This document shows positions 1-7,767 of a stretch of DNA of 53,282 nucleotides, piece by piece (position 1 is the first letter of the stretch; each line of letters opens with the position of its first letter). Position numbers and translations under genes: made by a program. Below the pieces are notes generated by a model. The model did no database searches. It was not told where the DNA came from and saw nothing but the letters and a program-made list of their open reading frames with translations. The DNA comes from Loktanella sp. (GTDB taxonomy: Bacteria; Pseudomonadota; Alphaproteobacteria; Rhodobacterales; Rhodobacteraceae): the NCBI GenBank assembly GCA_024635625.1, contig JAGXIQ010000069.1, positions 1-53,282 of the forward strand, written 5' to 3'.

Positions 1-120
1 CACATTTTTGAAACCTACGACGACATCGTCGATCATTGCTGTGATGCTTGGAACAAGCTTATCGGCCAGCCCGAGCGCATCGTGTCCATCGGACGCCGCC
101 AGTGGGCGCAGGAGTTCTGA
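1..120 (+). CDS. IS630-family transposase, C-terminal fragment (5' end outside the window)
   Basis: Frame 1 is open from the first base to a TGA at 118-120 and encodes 39 residues. The segment (IFETYDDIVDHCCDAWNKL, then a Q-P-E-R-I stretch) is the typical C-terminus of IS630/ISRso-type DDE transposases, where an aspartate- and cysteine-containing helix leads into the W-N-x-L-I-x-Q-P-E-R-I signature. The DDE catalytic core lies upstream of the window. The matching N-terminal part of a same-family transposase is found at 53081-53282 in the same orientation. Family assignment is by recognition of this signature; whether the complete element is intact cannot be judged. Confidence 0.85.
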   Translation, partial: HIFETYDDIVDHCCDAWNKLIGQPERIVSIGRRQWAQEF

Positions 121-235
121 TCAGTGCAGGTTGGTATAACAGACCCCTTGGCCAAGCATCAACGGATAGCTGCCGGCCACATCAACGGGCTTTGATCCGG
201 TCGAAATTGGATTTTTATATGGGATTTCGGCATCA
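1..235 (+). mobile_element. Right-hand end of an IS630-family insertion sequence
   Basis: It comprises the transposase 3' end (1-120) plus about 115 non-coding bases. Bases 215-230 (TTATATGGGATTTCGG) resemble the inverse complement of 53020-53036 (CTCCGAATCCCGCATAA), which lies just upstream of the other IS630 transposase start. They could be the imperfect terminal inverted repeats of one element type, which would put the right boundary near 230-235. IS630 elements duplicate a TA dinucleotide; I could not fix the exact junction. Confidence 0.5.
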
Positions 236-391
236 CGCACAGAAAATTATATGCTCAATACGGCACCGGTGCTATCTGGCGATTGTCTTGGTGGTGGCGG
301 GTTTGTCGCCCGCCACTTTGGCCCTTAGTGGGGCTACGGTGCTGATCGTAGGTGGCGCTGCGCTAGCTGCACGGGCCAGCGTGCGCTGCAG
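236..391. other. Non-coding stretch between the IS630 end and the DUF465 gene, with one hairpin
   Basis: No credible gene is seen. The plus strand has an open frame with a hydrophobic segment here, but it runs antisense through the DUF465 gene and has no ribosome site. An 8-bp inverted repeat (GTGGCGGG at 294-301, CCCGCCAC at 309-316, 7-base loop) can form a hairpin downstream of the minus-strand DUF465 stop. It lacks a T tract, so it is only a weak terminator candidate. Confidence 0.4.
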
Positions 392-559
392 TCAGTGTGA
401 CGACAGTCGACTGATCTCTTCCTTGATCATTAGTTTTTGCTTTTTAAGGCGCGCGATTTCCAAATCGTCCGTGGCGGGGCTGCGCTGAAGCGTCTCCACC
501 GAATCGGAGAGGTTCTGGTGCTTTCTCTTCAGTTCCTCAACGTGCGAACTCAAGCTCAT
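392..559 (-). CDS. Small DUF465 (YdcH-family) protein, 55 aa
   Basis: This short minus-strand gene starts with ATG at 559 and ends with TGA at 392-394. An AGGAG lies about 7 bases before the start. The product begins MSLSSHVEELKRKHQNLSD and has the family signature TDDLEIARLKKQKL near residues 30-43, followed by KEEISRLSSH. DUF465 proteins are 55-80 aa, form a two-helix coiled coil, are widespread in Rhodobacterales and have no established function. The length and motif fit the family well. The neighbouring gene at 680-1435 is on the same strand but 120 bp upstream, so co-transcription is possible but not shown. Confidence 0.9.
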   Translation of the reverse strand: MSLSSHVEELKRKHQNLSDSVETLQRSPATDDLEIARLKKQKLMIKEEISRLSSH

Positions 560-679
560 GGGCGGCTCCTTTTGCTGTCATTGAACAGTTACATTGCACC
601 ACAGCCAGAGGCTCGTGTCACGGCATTTGACTGCGCTACGGTTGTTTTCACAGTTTGCAGCGCAACTATTGCTAAGAAG

Positions 680-1435
680 TTAACCCGTATTGGGCAATTT
701 TTCGCCATCACGCAAAACTGCGCGGGCGATTGGGGTGTAATCGTTACCATCGTGCTTATGTAAGTCGCCCGCATGTAAAACGACCGTAGATGCCATCCTG
801 AATGTCGCTTTTCCGCTAAGGCGTGCCTGTACAAGAATCAGGTGCGGGGGGCGATCCCGACGGGCGGCAAAAGGCTGGACGACCACCGATCCTAACCGGC
901 CGTAAATTACGGTCAACACGTCATGCAGCCTCGCAACTTGCTGGATCACGGTTAGATTCCCGCCGGGTGCCACTCTGCGGATGCCAACATCCAACCAGTC
1001 TGCGAGCGGCGTCGGCCCCCTGCGGGCCAGATCCCGCCCTGCATCCTCCGCGGCGGCACCGCGGTCACGGTCAAAGTAGGGGGGATTCATCATGACATGA
1101 TCGAATTGGCGCTGGCGCACGGCACCCGGTAGATCGCGCAGGTCTGCACAGTGGATATCCGCTGTCAGATTAGCCGCCGCCGCATTGCGTTCGGCGAGGG
1201 CGGCATAATCGGATTGCACTTCGACCCCTGTCAGGTCCAACCCGTGGACACGTGTCGCCAGACACAACATTGCGGTACCTACGCCGCAACCAAGGTCTAG
1301 AACCGATTGCCCCGCCACTGCTGGCACACTGGCTGCCAGCAGCACAGGGTCAAGCCCCGCGCGATAGCCCACGCGCGGCTGCCATAGATGAAGCCGCCCA
1401 CCCAAAAAGGCGTCGCGGGTCAAGTCATCTTTCAC
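680..1435 (-). CDS. tRNA1(Val) (adenine37-N6)-methyltransferase-like protein (COG4123)
   Basis: This 251-aa class I SAM-dependent methyltransferase has motif I VLDLGCGVGT at residues 45-54 and the catalytic motif NPPY at 117-120, the signature of N6-adenine and N5-glutamine methylases. The N-terminus (DAFLGGRLHLWQP) and the length match COG4123/TrmN6 proteins, which methylate A37 of a valine tRNA in E. coli. The exact substrate here is inferred. The start is GTG at 1435 and overlaps the stop of the upstream DUF2007 gene by 4 bp (GTGA), so the two are probably translationally coupled. Confidence 0.85.
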   Translation of the reverse strand: MKDDLTRDAFLGGRLHLWQPRVGYRAGLDPVLLAASVPAVAGQSVLDLGCGVGTAMLCLATRVHGLDLTGVEVQSDYAALAERNAAAANLTADIHCADLRDLPGAVRQRQFDHVMMNPPYFDRDRGAAAEDAGRDLARRGPTPLADWLDVGIRRVAPGGNLTVIQQVARLHDVLTVIYGRLGSVVVQPFAARRDRPPHLILVQARLSGKATFRMASTVVLHAGDLHKHDGNDYTPIARAVLRDGEKLPNTG

Positions 1436-1647
1436 GGGCTAACATCAATTTCGGCGTCACGCATGATGGCGCGGGCCATAAACAGGTCGCAGTCAGCGAC
1501 CATCACCCGGCGCGGCAATATGCCAAGGCTGCCGTCGAGGATGCTCATGTTTACGTCAAACTGGAAACAGGTTATATCCTCGGCGTCCAGAAGGGCGGTC
1601 GCAAGGGCGATGACGGTCGGGTCATTGGTGCGCAGCAGTTCTTTCAT
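1432..1647 (-). CDS. DUF2007 domain protein, 71 aa
   Basis: This small cytosolic protein begins MKELLRTNDPTVIALATALL and contains the typical DUF2007 pattern of a short alpha-beta fold ending in a strand with P-R-R-V-M-V-A-D. The family is annotated as putative signal-transducing but has no proven role. The start is ATG at 1647, with the divergent polyprenyl synthase beginning 57 bp away at 1705. Its stop overlaps the GTG start of the methyltransferase gene, so these two form a transcription unit. Rhodobacteraceae commonly keep this gene next to the methyltransferase and the prenyl synthase. Confidence 0.85.
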   Translation of the reverse strand: MKELLRTNDPTVIALATALLDAEDITCFQFDVNMSILDGSLGILPRRVMVADCDLFMARAIMRDAEIDVSP

Positions 1648-1704
1648 GGACCATTACCTAAATCGCGCCTGCGCCCTTGTCCATTCAGCCCCGGAAGTCC
1701 CGTC

Positions 1705-2703
1705 ATGAGCCTCGATCACGCCGCTACTAAACCCCACGAACGTCTGGCTGCTGCCCTTGCGGATGACATGAGTGCTGTCAACGACATGATTGCCGCGCGT
1801 ATGGCATCAGAGCATGCACCCCGCATTCCTGAAGTGACGGCCCATCTGGTTGGTGCGGGTGGCAAGCGCCTGCGCCCGATGCTGACGTTGGCCGCTGCCC
1901 GCATGTGCGGATACGATGGACCCTTCCACGTGAATTTAGCGGCGACGGTAGAGTTCATTCATACCGCGACCCTTCTGCACGATGATGTCGTGGACGAAAG
2001 CGACAAGCGGCGCGGTCGGCCGACGGCGAACTTGTTGTGGGACAATACATCGTCAGTGCTGGTCGGCGACTACCTGTTCGCCCGCAGCTTTCAGCTGATG
2101 GTGGAAACCGGCAACCTGCGCGTGCTGGATATCTTGGCGAATGCCGCCGCGACAATTGCCGAAGGCGAAGTTCTGCAACTGACCGCCGCCCGCAACATCT
2201 CCACCACAGAAGAGACCTATCTAAAGGTCGTGCGCGGCAAGACTGCAGCGTTGTTTTCAGCAGCAACAGAGGTTGGCGGCGTCATCGCCGGTGCACCAGA
2301 GCCGCAGATCATGGCGCTTCATGCCTACGGCGATGCACTCGGCATCGCATTCCAGATCGTTGACGACTTGCTGGACTGGCAGGGTGGGGCCGGTATTGGT
2401 AAAAATGTAGGCGACGACTTCCGTGAAGGTAAGCTGACGATGCCGATCATTCGGGCCATTGCTGCTGGCGATACCAATGACCGCGTCTTTTGGACGCGCA
2501 CGCTGGAAAAACGCGTGCAGGAACCAGGTGATTTCGAAAAGGCGCAGGCTTTGCTACAAAAATACGGTTCCCTTATCAGTACGCGCGAAGACGCGCTGAT
2601 GTGGGCCGACCGGGCAAAGGACGCGCTGACGGCCCTGCCGGACCACGAGATCCGCACCATGCTGACAGAGCTTGCTGATTACGTCGTGGCGCGGTTGGTC
2701 TAG
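1705..2703 (+). CDS. ispB: Polyprenyl diphosphate synthase (octaprenyl/decaprenyl, ubiquinone side chain)
   Basis: This 332-aa trans-prenyltransferase condenses isopentenyl diphosphate units into the long prenyl tail of ubiquinone. Visible motifs are GGKRLRP at 52-58, the first aspartate-rich motif DDVVD at 93-97, and the second, DDLLD, at 220-224. The frame is open upstream to about 1252, but ATG 1705 has a GGAAG upstream and gives the family's usual N-terminus; longer versions would overlap the divergent DUF2007 gene. Rhodobacteraceae make CoQ10, so the product is probably decaprenyl diphosphate. The stop overlaps the stop of convergent ispE by 4 bp. Confidence 0.93.
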   Translation: MSLDHAATKPHERLAAALADDMSAVNDMIAARMASEHAPRIPEVTAHLVGAGGKRLRPMLTLAAARMCGYDGPFHVNLAATVEFIHTATLLHDDVVDESDKRRGRPTANLLWDNTSSVLVGDYLFARSFQLMVETGNLRVLDILANAAATIAEGEVLQLTAARNISTTEETYLKVVRGKTAALFSAATEVGGVIAGAPEPQIMALHAYGDALGIAFQIVDDLLDWQGGAGIGKNVGDDFREGKLTMPIIRAIAAGDTNDRVFWTRTLEKRVQEPGDFEKAQALLQKYGSLISTREDALMWADRAKDALTALPDHEIRTMLTELADYVVARLV

Positions 2704-3563
2704 GCGGCCAGCACGGCGGCGGGGGCGACCCACCAGCCCATCTCTGCGACCTGAACGGCACGCGCGGTTAGACGCGCCGCCGCCATGTCAGTGACCAGCG
2801 CCCAGCAAGTCGCACCTGACCCCGATAAGCCGACCACTTTGACCGCGGGCAGACGGCGCAGGCGATCCAGAACTCTGTCGATCTCTGGTGCGATGGTCCG
2901 GGCTGGGGCCAACAAGTCATTGCGCTGTCCCGAAAGCCATCGCGCAAAGCCGTCCACATCAAGTCCCGCGGGGAGGTCGATCATTTCCGCGTTGTTTTTT
3001 TGCTTCAATGCTTTGAATACCGCAGGCGTCGGCGTGTCCACCTTGGGATTAACCAAAACAAGTGCGCAACGGGGCAAGGCGTTGGCGCGGGCCAAGGTTT
3101 CGCCTGTGCCCGTCATATGCAGCGGGCCGGGGCCTGACATGCACGCTGGAACATCAGAGCCCAAGGCCCATGTCGCAGGGTGATCGGCAGGCATCGGTGC
3201 GACGTTCCAGAACTGCGCCAGCAAGGATAGGGCTGCCGCCGCGTCTGACGATCCGCCGCCAAGGCCTGCCGCGTGTCGCAGATGCTTGTCCAGTGTCAGG
3301 GCCGCCCCGCGATCAACTCCGCGCAACTCGGCCAGCGCGCGGGCTGCACGCATCACAAGGTTGCTGTCATCAACAGGCACGCCCTGCGCGAATGGTCCGC
3401 CAACACTTAGGCGCAGATCGGGGCTGGGTAGCACTGCGATCTGATCACCGACGTCCACAAAGACAACAAGCGAGTCGAGCAGATGGTATCCATCGTCGCG
3501 TTGGCCGGTCACGTGCAACGTCAGGTTTACCTTAGCGGGGGCGGTCGCGGTCAGACGGCTCAT
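2700..3563 (-). CDS. ispE: 4-diphosphocytidyl-2-C-methyl-D-erythritol kinase (IspE)
   Basis: This GHMP-family kinase of the MEP isoprenoid pathway phosphorylates CDP-methylerythritol. The 287-aa product shows the N-terminal APAKVNLTLHV with the conserved lysine at 11, and the ATP-binding glycine loop AGLGGGSSDAAAA starting near residue 99, followed by a C-terminal GSGATCW motif. Length is normal. Its ATG start overlaps the stop of the upstream TPR gene by 4 bp, so the two are co-expressed, and it converges on the prenyl synthase with overlapping stop codons. The precursor-making and chain-elongating steps of isoprenoid synthesis therefore sit tail to tail. Confidence 0.95.
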   Translation of the reverse strand: MSRLTATAPAKVNLTLHVTGQRDDGYHLLDSLVVFVDVGDQIAVLPSPDLRLSVGGPFAQGVPVDDSNLVMRAARALAELRGVDRGAALTLDKHLRHAAGLGGGSSDAAAALSLLAQFWNVAPMPADHPATWALGSDVPACMSGPGPLHMTGTGETLARANALPRCALVLVNPKVDTPTPAVFKALKQKNNAEMIDLPAGLDVDGFARWLSGQRNDLLAPARTIAPEIDRVLDRLRRLPAVKVVGLSGSGATCWALVTDMAAARLTARAVQVAEMGWWVAPAAVLAA

Positions 3564-5263
3564 TGTGCGGGATCGATAGCAAGGTCAATCGGATCAAGTC
3601 CCTCGTCAGCCCGCACTGCGTCTAAACCGCGCTCTAACTTGGCGCGGATCCTGGCCGCAAGGTCTGCCTCCGGATCTAATGACAACGCTCGTTGCCACTG
3701 GAAATGTGACTCGCGCGTGCGGCCAACGGCCCAATAAGCATCGCCAAGGTGGTCGTTGACGGTTGGATCTGTCGCCTCCAGCGATGCAGCACGCTCTAAC
3801 GGAGCGATCGATTCATTATATCGGCCTAGTTGGAAATAGACCCAGCCGAGTGAATCGACGATGGCCCCGTTGTCCGGCTGATCAGCCACAGCGCGTTCGA
3901 TCATGTCCAGCGCCTCGTCCAGCTTTTCGCCGCGTTCAACCAATGAGTAACCAAGGTAGTTCAGAACCTGCGGCTGTTCGGGATTCAAGGCTAGGGCGGC
4001 TCTGAAATCAGCCTCGGCCTGCGGCCAGTCATCTAGCTGATGTGCCACGATAGCGCGCGTGTATAGCACAACCCAGCGGTTCGGATCTGCGTTAGGGTAA
4101 AGGTCCAGCGCGGCACCGTACGCGGCGATAGCCCCCTTTAGGTCGTCGCTGTCACGTAGCACGTCACCCAAACGCGCCTGCACGAATGGCAGATCAGGGT
4201 TCGACCGCGCCAATGCTTGTGCGACCTCGACTGCGGTTTCGCCCGCGCGGCGCAGCGTATCGATCCGCCCCAGTTCTGCGTTTACAAAGCTCGGGTCGTC
4301 CTGTGGCACCGTGCCAAAAGCCGCCCCGGCAAGATCGTAGCGGTTCATGTTTTGAAGCAATCCTGCCGTCAGCATCGCGGCGTCTGTGTTGCCCGGCGCT
4401 AGATACTGGGCCAACCGGGCGTATTGCAGAGTATAGTCCTCGCGTGCTTCGGTCGCGAGCAGGCTGGCGATCATAAAGCCTACCTCTGCTACACCTTGGC
4501 GCGGGCTGGTTACAATATCGAACGGCACTGTCTCGTCGGTCGCCAGACGCGTCTGCAATTCGACGATAGCAGGGTCAAGCGTGTCACCAAACACAGAGGA
4601 CAGGATCGTTGCGGCGTCGGCATTGCGCCCTAGTTGCGACAACACCTGCGCATGGGCAATCGCTGCTCTGGGGCTGAATGCGGTGGCGCCGGGGCCCGGA
4701 TCGCCCAGTATAGCCTCTGATCCTTCGTAGTCACCGACAGAGGCAAGCGCGAGCGCCTTGTGGAACGATCCATAAGCCGCCATTCCTTCTGTCGCGATCA
4801 CGCGATCAAAGGCGGCTAGAGCTTCGGTCATATTGCCTTGGCCAAGGGCGGTCCAAGCCTGCACCAGACCGTCGAACAGGGGGCTGACGACGTGCCCATC
4901 CGAGAAATCCTGCGCGATAGCGGCCCAGTCGTCACGCATGACGGCGTCGGCGATCAGGACCATGTTTCCGACCTGACTATCGATCCCTGCAGTCCGCATA
5001 TCCTGCGCAATCGGCACGGCTTTGTCGATCTGACCCAAAGCCACTTGCGCGATTACAGCATTTTCTAAAAGAGAAGGATTTGCAGGATCATTGGCTAAAG
5101 CTTGCGCATATCGCGCAGCAGCCTCTGAAAAGTCGCCCGCGCCTGCAGCATTGCGTGCCGCCAAATAGGCCCCCGCATCGGGGGTCTGTATGTCCTGCGC
5201 AAAGGCGCTGCCTCCTAACAGAAGTCCTGCAAGGATCGTGCCGGTCGAAAGTCGTCTTTTCAC
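3560..5263 (-). CDS. Exported tetratricopeptide-repeat protein
   Basis: The 567-aa product has an N-terminal signal peptide (positively charged MKRR, hydrophobic core, SAFAQ cleavage region near residue 22), followed by successive TPR units. Clear repeats occur in the C-terminal half, such as the segments with LNYLGYSLVERG, DSLGWVYFQLGRYNESI and NDHLGDAYWAVGR. Such proteins act as periplasmic or outer-membrane-linked scaffolds; the partner is unknown. The start is a GTG with a poor ribosome site. It is the first gene of a two-gene unit with ispE (4-bp overlap), an arrangement I have seen described for roseobacters without a known functional reason. Confidence 0.85.
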   Translation of the reverse strand: MKRRLSTGTILAGLLLGGSAFAQDIQTPDAGAYLAARNAAGAGDFSEAAARYAQALANDPANPSLLENAVIAQVALGQIDKAVPIAQDMRTAGIDSQVGNMVLIADAVMRDDWAAIAQDFSDGHVVSPLFDGLVQAWTALGQGNMTEALAAFDRVIATEGMAAYGSFHKALALASVGDYEGSEAILGDPGPGATAFSPRAAIAHAQVLSQLGRNADAATILSSVFGDTLDPAIVELQTRLATDETVPFDIVTSPRQGVAEVGFMIASLLATEAREDYTLQYARLAQYLAPGNTDAAMLTAGLLQNMNRYDLAGAAFGTVPQDDPSFVNAELGRIDTLRRAGETAVEVAQALARSNPDLPFVQARLGDVLRDSDDLKGAIAAYGAALDLYPNADPNRWVVLYTRAIVAHQLDDWPQAEADFRAALALNPEQPQVLNYLGYSLVERGEKLDEALDMIERAVADQPDNGAIVDSLGWVYFQLGRYNESIAPLERAASLEATDPTVNDHLGDAYWAVGRTRESHFQWQRALSLDPEADLAARIRAKLERGLDAVRADEGLDPIDLAIDPAQ

Positions 5264-5351
5264 CTGAGAATGCGCCTGTCTTTAAGTTCGACCGTCAGCC
5301 TAGGCGCACCCTGCGGACTGTGCAATCGCAGCATCGTCACAGTGGCTTGAA

Positions 5352-5373
5352 CGGGCGGACCTTCGCCCGCCCG
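5352..5373 (-). terminator. Hairpin after the ETF-QO gene, possible terminator
   Basis: Arms CGGGCGG (5352-5358) and CCGCCCG (5367-5373) form a 7-bp GC stem with an 8-base loop, starting 8 bases beyond the minus-strand ETF-QO stop. The following sequence (TTCAAG on the minus strand) is only weakly T-rich, so termination efficiency is uncertain. Confidence 0.55.
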
Positions 5374-5380
5374 TCACAAA

Positions 5381-7027
5381 TCACATGTTGGGATAGTTCG
5401 GCCCGTCGCCACCCTGCGGCACTGTCCACTCGATGTTCTGGCTGGGGTCTTTGATGTCGCAAGTTTTGCAATGCACACAGTTCTGAAAGTTGATCTGGAA
5501 CTTTGTGTCAGCACCTTCACCAACGAATTCATATACACCCGCCGGGCAATACCGGGCCGAGGGGCCTGCGTATTCGGGCAAATTCACCGCGACAGGAATG
5601 CTAGGATCTTTCAGCTTCAGGTGTGCAGGCTGGCTTTCCTCGTGGTTCGTAAACGAAAACGCCACGTTGGTCAGGCGATCGAAGGACAGCTTGCCGTCGG
5701 GCTTGGGATAGTCGATTGGCTTATGCTTGTCGGCTTTTTCGGTCGCCTCTGCATCGGTCTTACCATGACCCAGCGTGCCAATCAGGCTGAAACCTAGGGT
5801 GTTGGTCCACATGTCAAAACCGCCAATGCCCAGACCTGCCGCAAGGCCAAACTTTGACCACAACGGCTTGACGTTACGCACTTTCTTGAGGTCCTTGCCG
5901 ACCGGGCCAGCCTTCAGCTCCTTGTCGTAATCGACCAGTGTATCGCCTGACCGACCGGCCTTGATTGCGTCATGGGCCGCCTCTGCCGCATGGATGCCGG
6001 ACAACATGGCGTTATGGTTACCCTTGATACGCGGGACGTTCACGAGGCCTGCTGAACAACCAAGCAATGCGCCACCGGGAAAAGCGGTCTGCGGGATCGA
6101 CTGGAAACCGCCTTCGCTGATAGCCCGGGCGCCGTAGGCCACGCGCTTGCCGCCTTCTAGCAGGTCGGCAATCATCGGGTGATGCTTGAACCGCTGGAAT
6201 TCCATGTAGGGAAACAAGTAGGGGTTTTTATAGTTCAGGTGGACGACGAATCCTACGTAAACCTGATTGTTATCAAGGTGATATATGAAAGAGCCGCCGC
6301 CCGCGTTCTTGCCCAGCGGCCAGCCCATCGTATGGGTTACTGTTCCCGGTTTATGCTTGGCCGGGTCGATCTCCCAGATTTCCTTCATCCCAAGGCCGTA
6401 TTTCTGCGGCTCTGAATCCTTGGATAGATTATATTTCGCTATCACCTGTTTGGACAGCGATCCGCGCACGCCTTCGGACAGGAAGACGTATTTGCCCAAC
6501 AACTCCATGCCGGGCTCATAGCTGGATCCTTCGGTGCCATCGGCATTGCGACCGAACTCTCCGGCGACGACACCTGCGACGCGGCCGTCATCACCCCAGA
6601 CCAGTTCAGAACAAGACATGCCTGGGAAGATTTCCACGCCAAGCGCTTCGGCCTGTTCCGCCATCCAACGGCAAACATTCGCCATGCTGACAATGTAGTT
6701 GCCATGGTTGTTCATCAGTGGCGGCATGGGAAAGTTTGGAACGCGAACCTTGCCTGCTTCGCCCAGCAGATAAAAGTTGTCTTCCTTCACTGGCACGGTG
6801 ATTGGCGCGCCCCGTTCTTTCCAGTCAGGCATGAGCCGGTCCAGACCGCAGGTGTCAAGCACAGCACCTGACAGGATGTGTGCGCCGACTTCTGACCCTT
6901 TTTCCAACACCACGACCGACAGGTCCGCGTCCAACTGTTTCAGCCGGATCGCAGCCGACAGGCCCGCAGGCCCGGCTCCTACGATTACGACGTCATATTC
7001 CATTGCTTCGCGTGCGGTCTCGGCCAT
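5381..7027 (-). CDS. Electron transfer flavoprotein-ubiquinone oxidoreductase (ETF-QO)
   Basis: This enzyme moves electrons from ETF, reduced by acyl-CoA and other dehydrogenases, to membrane ubiquinone. The 548-aa product has the FAD-binding GAGPAG motif at 17-22 and a C-terminal ferredoxin-like 4Fe-4S domain with the cysteine pattern CPAG...NCVHCKTCDIKDP. I chose ATG 7027 because AGGGG lies 9 bases upstream and the start gives MAETAREAMEYDVVIVGAG; an ATG at 7054 in the same frame has no such site. The gene stands alone on the minus strand, and etfAB is not in the window. It fits with the FadH-type reductase at 25803 as fatty-acid-linked electron transfer. Confidence 0.96.
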   Translation of the reverse strand: MAETAREAMEYDVVIVGAGPAGLSAAIRLKQLDADLSVVVLEKGSEVGAHILSGAVLDTCGLDRLMPDWKERGAPITVPVKEDNFYLLGEAGKVRVPNFPMPPLMNNHGNYIVSMANVCRWMAEQAEALGVEIFPGMSCSELVWGDDGRVAGVVAGEFGRNADGTEGSSYEPGMELLGKYVFLSEGVRGSLSKQVIAKYNLSKDSEPQKYGLGMKEIWEIDPAKHKPGTVTHTMGWPLGKNAGGGSFIYHLDNNQVYVGFVVHLNYKNPYLFPYMEFQRFKHHPMIADLLEGGKRVAYGARAISEGGFQSIPQTAFPGGALLGCSAGLVNVPRIKGNHNAMLSGIHAAEAAHDAIKAGRSGDTLVDYDKELKAGPVGKDLKKVRNVKPLWSKFGLAAGLGIGGFDMWTNTLGFSLIGTLGHGKTDAEATEKADKHKPIDYPKPDGKLSFDRLTNVAFSFTNHEESQPAHLKLKDPSIPVAVNLPEYAGPSARYCPAGVYEFVGEGADTKFQINFQNCVHCKTCDIKDPSQNIEWTVPQGGDGPNYPNM

Positions 7028-7281
7028 GTCGATTATCCCCTGAAAGTCGCGCAATATAATTGTGAAACGGGTTACAGGACGCGGGCGGTCTGGGCAATCG
7101 CGACACGACGTTAAAACGGTATTGCCGGGTCATCCCGGTCAACAGTCTTGGATTAGGTTAGCACAATGCCACGCCATTTGGGTCATCTGGAGGGCCGACC
7201 GTCACTTGCGCTTGACTTTGCACTGCCCCAATACGCTATGAACGTCCGATTGACACAACCTGCCGCTAAAAGGGGCCCCGC
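7028..7281. promoter_or_regulatory. Divergent intergenic region between ETF-QO and greA
   Basis: About 250 bp carry the promoters of both genes. On the plus strand a TTGACT (near 7210) is followed 19 bases later by TATGAA, a loose sigma-70-like pair ahead of greA. A small bulged hairpin (7122-7142, CCGGG/CCCGG core) is also present. The greA ribosome site AGGGG sits about 9 bases before its ATG. None of these promoter calls is strong. Confidence 0.35.
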
Positions 7282-7752
7282 ATGGAAAAGATCCCGCTGA
7301 CCGCAGCTGGCTACAAAAAGCTGGACCAGGAACTTAAGCACCTGAAATCGGTGGAACGTCCTTCGATCATTCGCGCCATTTCGGAAGCGCGCGAGCATGG
7401 CGACCTATCAGAGAACGCCGAATACCATTCTGCCAAAGAAAAGCAGTCCTTCATCGAGGGCCGCGTCAAGGAACTTGAAGGCGTGATTTCTTTGGCCGAG
7501 GTTATCAACCCGGCTAAAATGTCTGGCACAGTAAAGTTCGGCGCCACTGTCTATATGGTCGACGAGGATACGGACGAGGAGAAGGTCTTTCAGATTGTTG
7601 GTGAATACGAAGCCGATATTGAACAGGGCCGCCTGAACATGAAATCTCCTTTGGCCCGTGCCCTCATCGGCAAGGACGAAGGCGACAGTGTTGAGGTACG
7701 CACGCCCGGCGGCGATAAGTCCTACGAGATCACCAAGATCATCTTCAAGTAA
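7282..7752 (+). CDS. greA: Transcription elongation factor GreA
   Basis: The 156-aa product is full length for GreA. It begins [22 protein letters not shown] and keeps the N-terminal antiparallel coiled coil, including the [10 protein letters not shown] segment whose acidic tip enters the RNA polymerase secondary channel and stimulates cleavage of backtracked RNA. The C-terminal FKBP-like domain has the expected [10 protein letters not shown] motif followed by EITKI at the end. The ATG is preceded by AGGGG. A membrane-protein gene follows after 15 bp in the same direction and is likely co-transcribed. Confidence 0.97.
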   Translation: MEKIPLTAAGYKKLDQELKHLKSVERPSIIRAISEAREHGDLSENAEYHSAKEKQSFIEGRVKELEGVISLAEVINPAKMSGTVKFGATVYMVDEDTDEEKVFQIVGEYEADIEQGRLNMKSPLARALIGKDEGDSVEVRTPGGDKSYEITKIIFK

Positions 7753-7767
7753 CAGGTGAGTCACACC

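Noticed and set aside
48-488. Plus-strand open frame of 146 codons containing a hydrophobic segment
   Set aside because: It starts inside the transposase end and runs antisense through the well-supported DUF465 gene, with no ribosome site and no recognisable domain.
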